From NCBI RefSeq assembly GCF_001039355.2, contig NW_019775664.1, positions 103,508-167,507 on the forward strand: DNA of 64,000 nt, given 5' to 3'. The notes beneath the pieces were generated by a model. The model saw only the letters and a program-made list of their open reading frames with translations, was not told the origin of the DNA and did no database searches. A program made the translations under genes and the position numbers. Origin of the DNA: Lingula anatina. Its lineage: Eukaryota; Brachiopoda; Lingulata; Lingulida; Lingulidae. Of the stretch, positions 23,782 through 35,960 are shown one piece after another. How positions within the stretch are numbered: position 1 is the first letter of the stretch; each line of letters opens with the position of its first letter.

Positions 23782-24478
23782 CTAATCCTGGCAACGTCTA
23801 GGACTTCTCTCGAGATTTCTACAGGGCACCGTGACCACAAAGAAGCCAGCACACTGAGCGTTTGCGCAGGGCGTGGGCGTGGAATGAAACACCAAGATTG
23901 TTAACACAACACCAAAAACAGCTAATACACAGATAAATACACCGGTTTCGATACCAGCAGGCAAAGAATAATTTCCTAGAACCACTGTGACTGGTGTGAA
24001 TTCTTCAAGTTCATTACGAAAGTGAGATTCAGACAGAAGCAACCGGAATTCAACGCTTTCTTATCTAGCCTATACAGCGGCGGGAATTTTATCATTGACA
24101 ATGAAGCAGGAAAAGGAGTGCCACATAAATGCTGATGAATACATTCTTGCTTTCTGAGCTCAGATGCCGAAAACACATTGGCTAACTAGTACATGTATAG
24201 CCGATTCGACAACAGTACGGGCTACACGTCCTCTCTCATCAGGGAGTTTGCTCGCCATGCTTATGGCTCTGAACCTATAAACTGGCCTGCAAAATCCCTT
24301 CTGACGTGGGGACATTGAGCAAACCCGTGATGGAGTGCTTTGGTTGCCTCAAAAACAGGGATTGCGCTTAATAGGAACGTGAAAATTGAGAGCACAGCGT
24401 ATAGGGAAAATGGAGCCACAAGGCAAACTGGATGAAGGAACAGTGCAGATTTCAACGGGAGCAGGCACCTACTGTAAG
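23782..24478 (-). other. unassigned minus-strand frames with hydrophobic segments
   Basis: Two open frames lie in a patch less AT-rich than its surroundings. One (24261-24455, possibly from an acceptor at about 24479) has a hydrophobic run beginning VCLVAPFSLYAVLS. The other (23782-24042) has a run beginning GVFICVLAVFGVVLT followed by a Cys-rich stretch. Each could be one membrane segment. They are in different frames and would need splicing to join; I find no convincing exon set and recognise no family. They could be exons of an unknown membrane protein, a pseudogene, or chance. Confidence 0.15.
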
Positions 24479-24604
24479 GTTAAAATGTTCACTCAATGAA
24501 TGTGTGCGCTTCTTTGAAGGGATATACACCTTTTTATTATAACGATTCCTTCTTTTCAATGTCGAAACTATAAGGCAATGCATGTTGCTTCTTAGTGTAG
24601 ATCC

Positions 24605-24632
24605 CACGTGCCTACGCACGTGCGGGCGCGTG
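24605..24632. promoter_or_regulatory. cluster of CACGTG-type E-boxes
   Basis: CACGTG at 24605-24610 and 24617-24622, then CGCGTG at 24627-24632, in a short CpG-bearing stretch. This is compatible with bHLH or hypoxia-type binding, but no adjacent gene is identified. Confidence 0.2.
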
Positions 24633-24639
24633 TGTGTGC

Positions 24640-27600
24640 ATGTAGCAAGCTAAACAGATCGATAAATTAAGTGATTAGAGTCCGACGCCGCCATTATCTG
24701 TCCTCCCCTGCACTACCAAAAGGTTTATTAATTCATCAGAATCCTCATATTTTCATACATTTATTTATTCGTTTTTTTTTCATTACAACAGTGTTGCTGT
24801 TACACTTGGTTGTACATGTACAATTCTTTGTTGCATGCTTTGGATTGCTGTGGCGAATTGTGGGGATTGTGTTTTAGGAGAAATTGCGTTGATGATCAAT
24901 TTCGTTTTCACAAAAAGGACAGATTATATCTATTAGATAAAAACAGTACATTGAAGCAACAATATTACAGACAAATAATGCCCTTATGATAAAGGGGTTG
25001 ATTTATTGGCGTGGAATACTCCATAAAACAGATTTTCTTTACATTTTTCAAAATTTTGGCTTATTGCCAAATATGAAACTCATCTTTGTCGTTGTTTCAA
25101 ATGCTGTCCAGACACTTCATTTTGAGCATTTAGATCAACATTTCTCTTTCATTGCCACCTCTCGCCATCATTACACTGCGTGCGTTATCTCAATCTTTTT
25201 TTAACATATGAGGTTAAGATATCTTATGACATAGCCTATAACGTTAATCAAATACAGAACCCAAATGTTTTATTTAATAAATCATTCTGCCTTTGAATAA
25301 GTAAACTTTTAACGCTACTTAATGGCCACAGCAAGGTGACAGCTATTGCCTTTGGAATGATAGGGGGATAATTTGTAAAATTCTACGGACAGATAACATC
25401 AGTGTGGTTTTAGTAGGAACCTGAAGCATAAAGTATGTTATCAATAGCAAAGTTTAAAAATTATTCTGGCAATGAAATTCTGAATGAACACACAAAACTT
25501 CACTACAGTGTACAGTGTAGAAAGAGCTTGTAAACCATTACAAATTACTTGACGCGCGTTTTAGCCTACTGCTAATGAGCTAAAATGCTGAACAAAATAG
25601 TACCCTCATGGTATATGAGCAAAAATACTGAGAAAAATAACAAGAGGGTGTTCTGAGAAAATGTCAAATTAAATTGTATGTTATCTGGCAATTATTTAAT
25701 TACTATATCACACCAGCATATTTTGCGACAAATTCATAAAAAAATCTTTAAAAAACTATAATGAGAACACATAATAGACATGATCCTTTACATTATTAAT
25801 CAAGTGGCTGTGCATGTATACGCTTTCTTCCCAAACTATCCCATCCATTTCTTATAACTGCCTACGAAAAGACAGAAATACAATGGGGACTTCTGACAAT
25901 TTTGTTTCGGCAAAAAAAAAGGTATTAAGAATTCTTGGACTATAGAGTAGGCATTGGAAACAGACGCACGTGTCAATATAGAACTGTGATATTTGTTCTA
26001 ATTGTAATTGTAATAATTATTTAAATAATTGATCAAAAAAAGAATAAAACACAGTTTAATAAAACTGCATGCTTTCCCTCTTAAAGCCAATGAAATAATT
26101 TTATGAGAGACATTTGTTAAGTAAGAAATTGATAGAGATAAAAAGAATACTGCATGAATAACGTCATGAATAACGAATAAAGTTTGGGGCGTGGGTTTCA
26201 ATTTTGACAAATAACTTTTTCTGGATCTGCTCAATAGCGGATTGCTGTATATTAGGAAATTTGGCAATTTGGCAAATAGGCCGCCATTTGTTGAAATGAA
26301 AATAGCAGAATGTGAAATGTGATGGAGCACTTGACGCCACTCGTCGATACCCATGTTGGAGACTTCCATTTTACTCGTTTTTGTTTTAAAAATGAACGCA
26401 GCTGCAAGGGGTAAAGTTAAGCAATGTGAATTCACCAAACGATTGTACTGCAGTGCAAATTTCATGCAAAACGATGATACTAACCACTTTAAAATATAAT
26501 GAATTGCCCATTTATCTGAGTCGCGTAAAAGAGTCCCATGTTGGCCGCCTTCATGCACTGCATAGTTTTCTAGCCAACTACCCCTGGCCAATTATAAGAA
26601 TTATAAAGCCAACAACAATTACTCTGACATATATTTCTAACTAAAAGACGCAAGAAAATGCACATTTCTTCTCTTCACGTTAATTATTTTCTATCATTCC
26701 AAATCAGCGGCAATGGCGTCATAAAAGTAAACAAGGACGCATATAGATGTGCACCGAACGGACATAACTTAAATTCCTGTTGAGTTACCATCCAAACCTT
26801 ACTTTTCTAGTTGAATTAAACAATGTGGTTTTGTTTTGTATAAAAATATCCCAAAACAATTTTATTCACCAGTTCAGAAACCAATCAAAATACTACTTGC
26901 ACTCCATGGCGGTTCACGATCGTCTCCATGTGCGCATTACCAATGTATTGCATATACGGAAATGGTCACATGATCAAGAAAATGGAAGCTCAGCTGGTGC
27001 TCGAAACATTTCATGTTAAATTTTTCAAAATATGTGTAGTTTTCAGCCCAGATTCACACCGGGTGAAGACGATCTCATCTCCCCGGGGAGGATTCAGGCC
27101 TGGCCAGCTACTTGCGAACAATACCTTTCGCTGCCGGACCAGGTACTTTACCGCCGCTTGTGTACAAATTGATTTCACATGCAACATAACCGTTACATTT
27201 GGAATTATTAACCTGTTATACTGTATATGTCTTACCTCATATTTCTATATGTATATTTATGAAATACGCTTATGCACAAATTGGCTTTATATGCATGTTT
27301 CTGACATGATATGATTAAACATATCCGTTATTTTTTTGGACTGTTATCATCAATATTTATCAAAACTCATATTTCTGTTCTCATGTATAATAGCGATATA
27401 AATACTTCTTGGCATCTACATATTTTTTGAAAGAAACGACTTAAGATTTTCAACAAAAATACTTTGTTTTAAAATCGCGAATTACAAATAACATTGGGCT
27501 TGGTTTTACATTCTGGATTTACTGCACTACTACAGAAATAATCATTGCTGCACCTCTTTTCCTACCATAAGAAACAAAATATTTCACAAAGTTGATATGT

Positions 27601-29080
27601 ATATTTGCTGTATGGCTAACTCTTCATCAAGTGCCCATATTGGATTTAATAGACTTCTTTGCATATCTGTTTCTGAGGTAAAATTTGTTTACTTTTTAAT
27701 TTTTTTAGAATTCTTAAATTTGTTCGGCCATTTGCCTTGTCTAGTTATTGAAATTGTTTATTTTATTTTTGTAGGAATTTTTGCAGTTTTGGAATTGTAT
27801 GTTTGCAGGCTTTGGCAATATATCAGGTGCATAGAAATCTTATAATCGATGACGTCAAATGAAAAGTTCGGGGCGTTTTTACACCCTGTCTAATATTCAC
27901 AATCATTTCTCTTTGTTCAAAAAAGGTATAAGGTACAAACAATCGAAATATGTATTAACTTTGAAAGCCGAAAAATTTGTGATAAATTTATCAATTTTTA
28001 AAAAAATTAAAAATAGTTGGGAGGGGGTTATACGTTCTACGAAGTATATAAATGGGGTTAATGTAGTAATTGACAAAACATTGTATTAAGACTATTTTTC
28101 ATTCGTATTGTAATTTTAATTATACAGAACAAAACAGGGGTTATAAATCATTATTAGTTAGAGTAACTTTACTCAAAGAAAAATATGCCCACGAGTATAT
28201 TCGCTAGATTCAAGACAAAATCAGATCAAACACATACCCATCCATAAAAATGCGCTTGAATTTTTAAGCATTGTAGTTAAACCTCCTTCATGTTAATTGG
28301 AGTTTGAGTAAAATCCAAGGATATTAAAGTTGTATCAATAGATTGTTTATTTTATTTCATTGTTAATGTCAGGGACATCCAGCATTGGGTTAAAATATGA
28401 GAGCATATTTTTGATATAGGCCTATATGAATATATCCATTCTTTTTAGATACTTTCTACCCCTTTATTCTATCAAATTTACTTTTATTAAATTAAGTAAG
28501 ATAAACTTTCAAGTTCTTAAACAAAGAAGGAACAATATCTTACAGACGTAAACTAAAAGGTTGCATTTCTCTAAAGCAACTATAATAGTATTAACATAAC
28601 GATATCATATCAAAACGAAAAACGAAAAGCTTTTTGTTTGTCTGATTATTTAGGATGCATAAAAAATACCGAACTTCTTTTTCAAAAACTATACAATTCA
28701 ACAATACAATATTATACTCAGTGCTGTTGGATACTTTTGCAACTGGTACATGGTCTTGGAAGTTTTGATTAAATAGCATTCACCGAATTCAAGTAGCATT
28801 CGTTACAAAAATTGTTATCCAAAATCGCCATACCTTAATTAGGAGTTTTGTAATCTTGGTCTCTTGATGTTCTTCTTCCAAACAGTCTTTTTCTATTATC
28901 AATTTTAGTTTCAGTAAGGAAGGGTCTACATCCTGTATCAGTTCATGAACGGATTATAACTGAGAACGGCTTGCATCGGCCATATAAGCGGTCATAAACA
29001 TGTACTACATCCGAAATCCCAAAATATTAACTCCACTACTTAGCAAAGCAGGATTAATGATTAATAAATTCGGAGAGGGG
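24640..29080. other. intergenic, no identified gene; one 197-codon unassigned frame
   Basis: No recognisable gene. The longest frame is on the minus strand at 25998-26591 (197 codons), with a hydrophobic, Leu/Ser-rich C-terminal half and an Asn/Tyr-rich end. It has no motif I know and AT-rich codon use like the surrounding noncoding DNA. A less AT-rich patch at 26900-27150 also has open frames without recognisable content. I list these as unsupported. Confidence 0.35.
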
Positions 29081-29084
29081 GTGG

Positions 29085-29330
29085 GTACAAAAGCCGGTCA
29101 TTCCCAGTCCCTACCTCTGAGAGAATATGTAAGATGTGAAATGATGGGGTTGAGGACGAAATCCATTTCCTCGTATGTTGTTCATTTTACGAACGTAAAA
29201 GACCGGATATCATGAGGGATATTTGCATACCCTCAGAATTCTGCAATTAAAAAAACTAACGACAAAAGATTCTATGAATATAAAGGCACGCGCTATAAAA
29301 ACGTGTTTTAGAGAAAGAAGCGATCTATTG
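29085..29330 (+). pseudogene. LINE (non-LTR retrotransposon) ORF2 C-terminal fragment, decayed
   Basis: One frame reads SERICKM, a stop, then NDGVEDEIHFLVCCSFY and ERKRPDIMRDI. This is the pattern near the end of many invertebrate non-LTR polyproteins, where C-x-x-C is followed by VEDE-HFL and a C-x-x-Y. The stop (tga at 29137-29139) sits where the second Cys of CxxC is expected, a one-base change from a Cys codon. A frame shift follows before a weakly matching tail. Only the 3' fragment is present. Confidence 0.6.
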
Positions 29331-30171
29331 AATACCAGAAAGTGATCTGCAGAATTTACAAATAAAACTTATACAATCTGAATCAGTAGTTGTATATTCC
29401 AAACAGAGCTTATTTACACTTTGAAATAGTATTAAATGTAACGGTTTTAATATTCAAAAGTGTATAACTATCAGTTTTATGTATTCAAAGTTTTTCATTA
29501 TAGATTAGCATATGTAACCATCACTAAATATTATTAGGTCACAGCCTTTTTGTTAAAAAATTGCTAGTACCAATAAAAACCACCGTTATTATATGATCTA
29601 ATGGGAGACAATTCTAGGCCTGTCGAGCCGAAGAAACTGAATTCTGCTAATAGGACAATATTTTAGAAGTTAGGGAAGATATATGGCAGGTTGAGGTTGG
29701 GAATATGTACTTAAAAGCGGACTGAGACCAACGTGTGTGTGCAGCAGACCGATTTATTTCCTTTTTAAAGAAATTACAGGTAAAACTGGCAAAACTCTGA
29801 AACGCTAAATTGCATTTTTGGACTACGATTTTTTATTGAAGGCCATAGGGAACTAAAACAAGTATGTGCCCAAAAGGAATAGCACCATTCCGTGTACTCA
29901 TTTAATTATAGTGCTTAATTTTAAATCTGACGTCTATATCTGAACTTCAATTAGGTTTTTTTTTTCATTTACCCGATGTGGATAAAACGCCCACTTGTTC
30001 ACAAATATGTCGAAATTAGCCTAGATTGAATATTGACTTCTAGAATGCCCTCGAAACTTTTGCATTTCGAAAATTGCTTCATATCACAAAAATAGATCTA
30101 TTATGGCTGTTGAAATATATTACATTTGTTTCACAGCGCGTAATGTGGCGCAAAAGGGCGATCGAAACATT

Positions 30172-30199
30172 CCTACTACTACTACTACTACTACTACTG
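30172..30199. repeat. (CTA)n microsatellite
   Basis: About nine CTA/ACT units, with further imperfect units to about 30210. Confidence 0.9.
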
Positions 30200-30770
30200 A
30201 TGCAACTACTACGATTCCTACCACATAGTTAGATATAACGATACCCCAAATGCACGTCTGTCGTGATAAGTAAATTTTAATCACTGTAGTATGCAAATAG
30301 AAAAACCAGTACGTATCCATCGCCCAGGTCGGCATAACTAAGACCTAAACAGGGAAAATTATTGTGGCACCCAAATCTAAAGCAATTCTCCAATTAGAAT
30401 TAATTTAATTAATAAAAAATTTCTTAGTGCGCGTTCCTGCAATCTTTCAAATTTAAATATTATTGTAACTTTCGATAAAAGAAATGTTTTTTTTTTTCCT
30501 AAAACAAATAATCTTAATCGAATATAGTGAAAATTATTAACATTGCGAATTCCTGGAACATTATGCTCACCCGAATGCTAAGAGATATCTGTTCTTGGAA
30601 GTTTTTAAAGCAAATCCAATGGCAAAATCCTGCTTTCCAGCCCATAGTATTTCCGGTCCTTTCTTTTGTTAACTACACCGTCAGGCGGAGAAGAAAGGTT
30701 ATGGCATGATAAAAAGTAATGAATAGAGTAAATGTTTCAGTTATGATGCTTATAAAGTTATTAGACTTAC

Positions 30771-31106
30771 AGGGATAACAACTCTTCATTTTGCTCGGAA
30801 AAGTGCCATGAAACGGATTTTCCTGGGGTAAACGACGATTTTCCCACACTTACCAATGAAACTTAATGACTCCATTCCGACTTTCAAAAAAAGTCGGTTT
30901 TTTGTTTTCAAAAGTACTTTTTTTAATAATCTCTTACGGAGGGTAGTCATCTATTAAGGTCCACGTGGTCCGATGACAAGAGCAGATTTCAATATAATTG
31001 CGATATCCGTCCCTATTGTTAAAATGCAATTTTTTATATTTCTTTATGTTGTTTACAATGTATTCATTGTGGAATTTTGAATCTCATCTGAAGAGTTGTT
31101 ATCCCT
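30771..31106. mobile_element. 336-bp MITE-like element with 17-bp terminal inverted repeats
   Basis: The 17-mer agggataacaactcttc at 30771-30787 recurs exactly inverted at 31090-31106. There is no coding frame. The right half, read on the minus strand, matches sequence at 41410-41600, including the blocks gataacaact and ataaatacattgtaaacaac (one base differs here), so this is a family. No clear target-site duplication is visible. Confidence 0.65.
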
Positions 31107-31109
31107 TTG

Positions 31110-32510
31110 GAGCTTTAAGCAAGAGAAGTATGAACTTCTCTCAGCATTCAGCATAATTTATTAAGGATGAAACAGGATATAAAGACAAAACATAAAGGTC
31201 CTATACAGCGCTGGTAATTGTGAATGATCGTTTTGTGCGCCACATATACCGCTGCTTGAGTCGTATTCTCCCCAGATTGATGAACGGATTGAACGGATGC
31301 AGGATTGAACGGATGCATAATAACCAGGCATATTATGCAAAAAGCAATTAACAGATTTTAAATTATTAACTGAAAAAAAAAAACATCCGTTGTATCATCC
31401 AACTGTTATGAGTTGTAATTAATTTATGTTATCAAAATGCAATATTATTATTATTCCACAACTTACGGAGCTTTGTTTGAATAGAGACCTATAGATAATA
31501 ATTATTTATCATTGTTTTATATGTTATCATATAGTTTTATCTTAATTCTTAGAAAGGCAACAATAATGCTTTCAACGAAAAAAGGATTTCATGTGATGCA
31601 AGATTTACTGGATGATGCCATGTAATATTAGAGATAACAGCGAGATTAACACTCCTCATGCCACGGTAAAGTAGGTGCACCTCTGTAGATGTGGCAAGTT
31701 CTAAAATTATAAATAAATGAACAAAAACATAAAAGTGTACAAAAATATCATGATACTACTTGTATTCCATTTTAGGTACGCAATACAGATAATGAATTCT
31801 TAGTGGGAACACAAAGCCCATAGGGCCACACACGCCTGCCCCACGACTTTTGTCAAAATGTGTACACATTTATAAATAATGTTAGAAAATACAAGATTTT
31901 GGCACTTGGTCGCAAATATTTTCACAGTCGTGACCCTTAGAGTGGCGTAAAAGCTATGGTAAATTTGCGACAACAACTGTTTTTAACCTAAGGCTATTCT
32001 CAAACCCTTTTCTAATAATAATGATACTATTGTTTGTTTGCAACTACCAGTAGTTGGATCGTATAGTAAGTAATAAATGCGTTACTAAAATTGAAATTAA
32101 ATGAGTTTTGATTAAGGTGTTAAAACGAATTAAAATGATATTTGGTACATTGAGGATATTCAAAATGCATTAAGATATCGGAGTCCTTATTAAAAACCGT
32201 AATAAAAGTCCGTTAAATCATTAATGCATTCAGTGCCCATGAATGTCTTTTAACATCTGACAGTTCTCAATTTCTCTAGAAAAATAAACGATATATGTTT
32301 GGTTTTGCTTTATTTTAATGTTGTTGTTGTTTTATTACCATTGGCCCAGAGAGTGAGAACTGCTGTCGCAGTTTTGGAACTTGTCTTGCCTTTCAATTAT
32401 TCATAGCAAAGCATTGTAGTTTCGTTCACATATATTGGAAAGTTTCACATTCAGTTTGTGACAAATTTATTTATAACTACAAAGAACACAGATCCATGTT
32501 TTGCATCTTG
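31110..32510. other. intergenic, no gene seen
   Basis: AT-rich sequence; the only feature is a short direct repeat (gattgaacggatgca, about 31285-31318). Confidence 0.5.
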
Positions 32511-32513
32511 CGG

Positions 32514-33630
32514 TCAACCTGCGCTGATGTGTAGCCATATTGATTCTGTATTTTCAATTTTGACACATTGTTTTCTCTCCGTCAAGAAGCAATAAAACCA
32601 ATGTGCAACAATTTCCGATATCCCCACGCTATAGAGCTTTTGGATGAGTAGAGTGAGCTCGATTCTGTCGAAAGCCTTAGTATTATCAAGGAGTTATAAC
32701 AGATAACTCCTTGGTATTATCCACCAGCAGCATTCTCGCACATTGTCCATACTGTTTAGGGTCAATCTTGTTGGTCACAACATCCCATATACACTCGACA
32801 ATAAAACTCTGTAGTATCTTGGAATGAAGTGGAGTTAATGAAATGGGTCTGATGTTTGTTTTTATGCCCTTTAGTGCTGTGCATTTGGGTAATGGTGTTA
32901 TATACATATAGGCCTATGCATGCGTGTTTCAAGTGTGGCGGCAGATATCCTTCAAATCAATTAAATACTAGAACGGTCAGATATCCTGCTAAATTATGGA
33001 GAATCCAGTTAGGTATTTTATCCGGCCCCTACGGCTTATTAACGTTGACTAATGAGTAAAGTTGTAATAGGGCTATTTCAACTCTGTTGGGCTACGGTAT
33101 ATTTCACAAGTATGGGATCCACTGTTTCGACGCACTTTGGTTCTAATGGTCCAAAGTCAGTTGTAACAGTTTGTAGAAATTGATTTATAAACTGGACTAA
33201 GAAACAGATCATCATTGCATTCGCTGTAATCTTAGCTGAGTAAGGAATCGCTCTGTTGTTTGTCCAGTCAACAATTCAGTGTCTTTCCACCACTGGATCC
33301 ATGTGCCATCTGGTACTTCTTTCATTTTTCCATGGCAAAAAAAACTTCCTCTGTGTTTTTAAAGTCTGCTGATTCTATTTTTGTAATGCCTATACACGAT
33401 CGTGTGATTCTCCATCCATTGTCTCTTCTTAACCAGGTCTCTAAATTGATCACTGACCATTGTTTTTTCATTGTTCTTTTTCAGAGTTTTTGATAGGTAA
33501 GTCCTCTTCATAAGTTTGGTGACAATGTTTTGAAAGCAGGCGAAATAAGATATTGAAGAGTGGTCTCCAGTCAACATTATTCAGAGCATTGGAAAACAGT
33601 TCTTCGTCATTTTTTTCCAAATGTTCTCTT
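32514..33630 (-). pseudogene. LINE reverse transcriptase, decayed and interrupted
   Basis: Reading the minus strand from about 33630 down, frames give SNALNNVDWRPLFN (a typical linker before the RT of Jockey/CR1-like LINEs), then after broken sequence PLPKC..TNIRPISLTPLHSKI and KIDPKQYGQ (RT N-terminal blocks). Motif A follows as KAFDRIELTLL, then KLYSVGISEIVAHWF and FLTERKQCVKIENT, to a stop at 32514-32516 before the expected catalytic box. Several frameshifts and stops show it is dead. A palindromic insertion at about 32688-32712 splits the segment just before FDRI. Confidence 0.8.
32688..32712. mobile_element. palindromic mini-insertion, copy 1 (inside the LINE)
   Basis: Arms aaggagttat (32688-32697) and ataactcctt (32703-32712) surround a 5-base loop. 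Flanking direct repeats cttagtattatc (32676-32687) and cttggtattatc (32710-32721) match at 11 of 12 bases. Removing one repeat and the palindrome restores a continuous reverse-transcriptase frame, so this is a late insertion or an excision footprint with a target duplication. Confidence 0.55.
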
Positions 33631-33639
33631 TTTAATATA

Positions 33640-35460
33640 GATTTTCATGGGCTGTACGAAGCCAGTGCCCATTGCTCGAGTGCATAGCACAGCATTGTGA
33701 TCGGAGTTTCTAAGTGGGCATAGAATTTAAATAGCTTTACGACTTTTGTTCAATTGAATATCATAAAAATTCTTATTCTAAAATATTCTTTTATCCATTC
33801 AATTATGTTTATGAAAATATCATTATTTATTGAAGTAGCCTTTTTCTACACCAAATATCAAAAATATAAATATTCACCAATATCTCAAAATCCATTTGTC
33901 ATAATTATTCGATATCGAGCATACTCTTTATGAAAAATTGAAAATATAACATTAACTGGTAGCTATTCACCGACCTAAAAATCGAACTGTATAGCAATGT
34001 AATAACGTAATAGTACACAAAGAAATCGAAAGTGAGTATCTGTATGAAAAGACTTAAGACAAAATGCACCAACGGAATGGAGGACGGAAAACGTACATGT
34101 ATTACAAAAGTTCTTAGCAATTATTGTCCGTAGTAGTCAAGTTTCTATGTAGACTTACCGGTATTCCGGGGCGTACGTTCGACATCGAAATCAAACAGAA
34201 GAAATGAGGGTTAGAGAGACGCAAGTATATTTGGGATTTCGTGGGACATTCTGTGAGATAGAAATGACAATGCCCTGCGAAATCCTAAACGTGCATGTAC
34301 GACACTCCTTTCACACGCAAGGACAGAGTTTTCAGCTAAGGAACCGGCTTCTGGTTAACCAACTCAGTGGAAAACGGATATCCTTTCGTCATTTCAATCT
34401 CCGTGCATGTACAGTAGCAGCAATAGGAAAATCAAGGTATGTGATTCTGTTTGCGTATAATTTAATGGTAATGAAAAATATCTTGTACCGGGTAAATGTA
34501 TAGGAGCAATTAACATGGAAGGAGGTGGGGAAAGGGTGCTTGATCCAAGCCTCCCTACATATATATCGGACGTGCAAACAAACGGATCTTCCAGTGGAAT
34601 GTACGCATTTTACTAAGTAAAGCCAAGGAGTTATAACAGTTATAACTCCTTGGTAAAACTGATTACAAGCAGTACCCGTATCCATTAATACTGTTTTGCG
34701 AGTTCAATATGCTTTCGAATTTTTTACATAGCTTGAGCTGTACTACAAGTACAATTGTAAAATTGATATCAAACACACACGTTTTCAAAAAAAAATGTGA
34801 CCTAGGTTTAAAACAAACGCTATCGCTTATGTTTTGTCATACAAAAAAACTTGCAGAAGAGGGTATATTATCAGCTCGAAGAGCGGCCATCTTGGAATTA
34901 CGTTCGGCTAAAGATTGTGTACACAGTTCGCACAGTACGCATTTCCTTTTGTTAGATATTAGCTCTCATTTTCATTTTTAATTGTCCTTTAGAAATTTTC
35001 ATCCACGTCTTACTGCCTTGTCATATGGTTCAATAAGTTCTAACTTTCTTACGAGGTCGATTATTTTACCTGCGCCTTGAATCCCTTCCTCCCGCCCCCC
35101 TCCAAGTGTATCAACGCTTCCCGACATCAACAGCACCCATACTATGTACATTTACTGTTTTTTAATTTTACAGGGGATCTGGAATTTTCTGCCAAATTAT
35201 TGCAAAAAAAAAATGATACAGATCTGGACATTTAAACACTTTAAACTTTTATCAATACCACACCCGTGCGAGGTACTTATCTAATTAAACAAATTTACAG
35301 CTAATAAAGGGGGATCCTGGAGATAGGAAGGGGCTAGGGCAAAAAATAAAGTGTATAAAAATAATTGCTCTCCTTTTTCTTGATATCAAGGATCTCCCAA
35401 TATCCTCAAAATATTAACAAAACAAATGTACACATATATATATACCAAAAATAACAAAAA
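33640..35460. other. intergenic, no gene seen
   Basis: There are frames of 90-99 codons at 34204-34503 and 34709-34981 on the plus strand, but I see no domain in them. A YY1-like gcggccatcttgg is at 34883-34895. Nothing else stands out apart from the palindrome at 34623-34653. Confidence 0.45.
34623..34653. mobile_element. palindromic mini-insertion, copy 2
   Basis: A perfect 31-bp palindrome with arms ccaaggagttataa and ttataactccttgg around cag. It is flanked by taaag on the left and taaaa on the right, a possible 4-bp target duplication (taaa). It has the same core as the palindrome at 32688-32712. Confidence 0.55.
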
Positions 35461-35465
35461 GCACT

Positions 35466-35475
35466 TTTATTTATT
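35466..35475 (-). terminator. poly(A) signal candidate of PARN
   Basis: Overlapping TTTATT at 35466-35471 and 35470-35475 read AATAAA on the minus strand, about 490 bases beyond the PARN stop codon. Confidence 0.4.
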
Positions 35476-35960
35476 GAATAATGCTATCATCTGTTTATGC
35501 ATTATATTCTTCAAATAGATTATGATTATCTGAAAGAAGAATAAATTCACTTTATAAATAATTCTGGACAAAGCATACATTACTGGCACTAATTCTGACA
35601 AGTGGCTTGAGTTACATAAGATTCATCACGCAACCTATGAAACATATTAGTAATTACATATCATGAAAAAATACCTTGGGCAAAGTAACACCAGTTAGGT
35701 ATAAACACAGTACATGTTGCATGTTATTCTTGAATTTTATAGCCTTAGTTGTTTACTTCTTAGAATACAACTGGGTCAAAGTTGATTCTGTAAGTTTATC
35801 TGGCAAGAAAACATTACGCAATATTTGCCTTGTCACTGGTTTATCTCCACTGAAAAATGAATACTGCATCTCAACAGTTAAGTGGCACAGAACTTGGTCA
35901 GGGATCTGGACCTTGATGAACTGACCATTTTATCCATAAGGTCACATGGTTCATAGCATT

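Noticed and set aside
26900-27150. Less AT-rich patch with open frames possibly from a retroelement
   Set aside because: Neither frame shows a recognisable reverse transcriptase, integrase or zinc-knuckle motif, so the claim cannot be supported.
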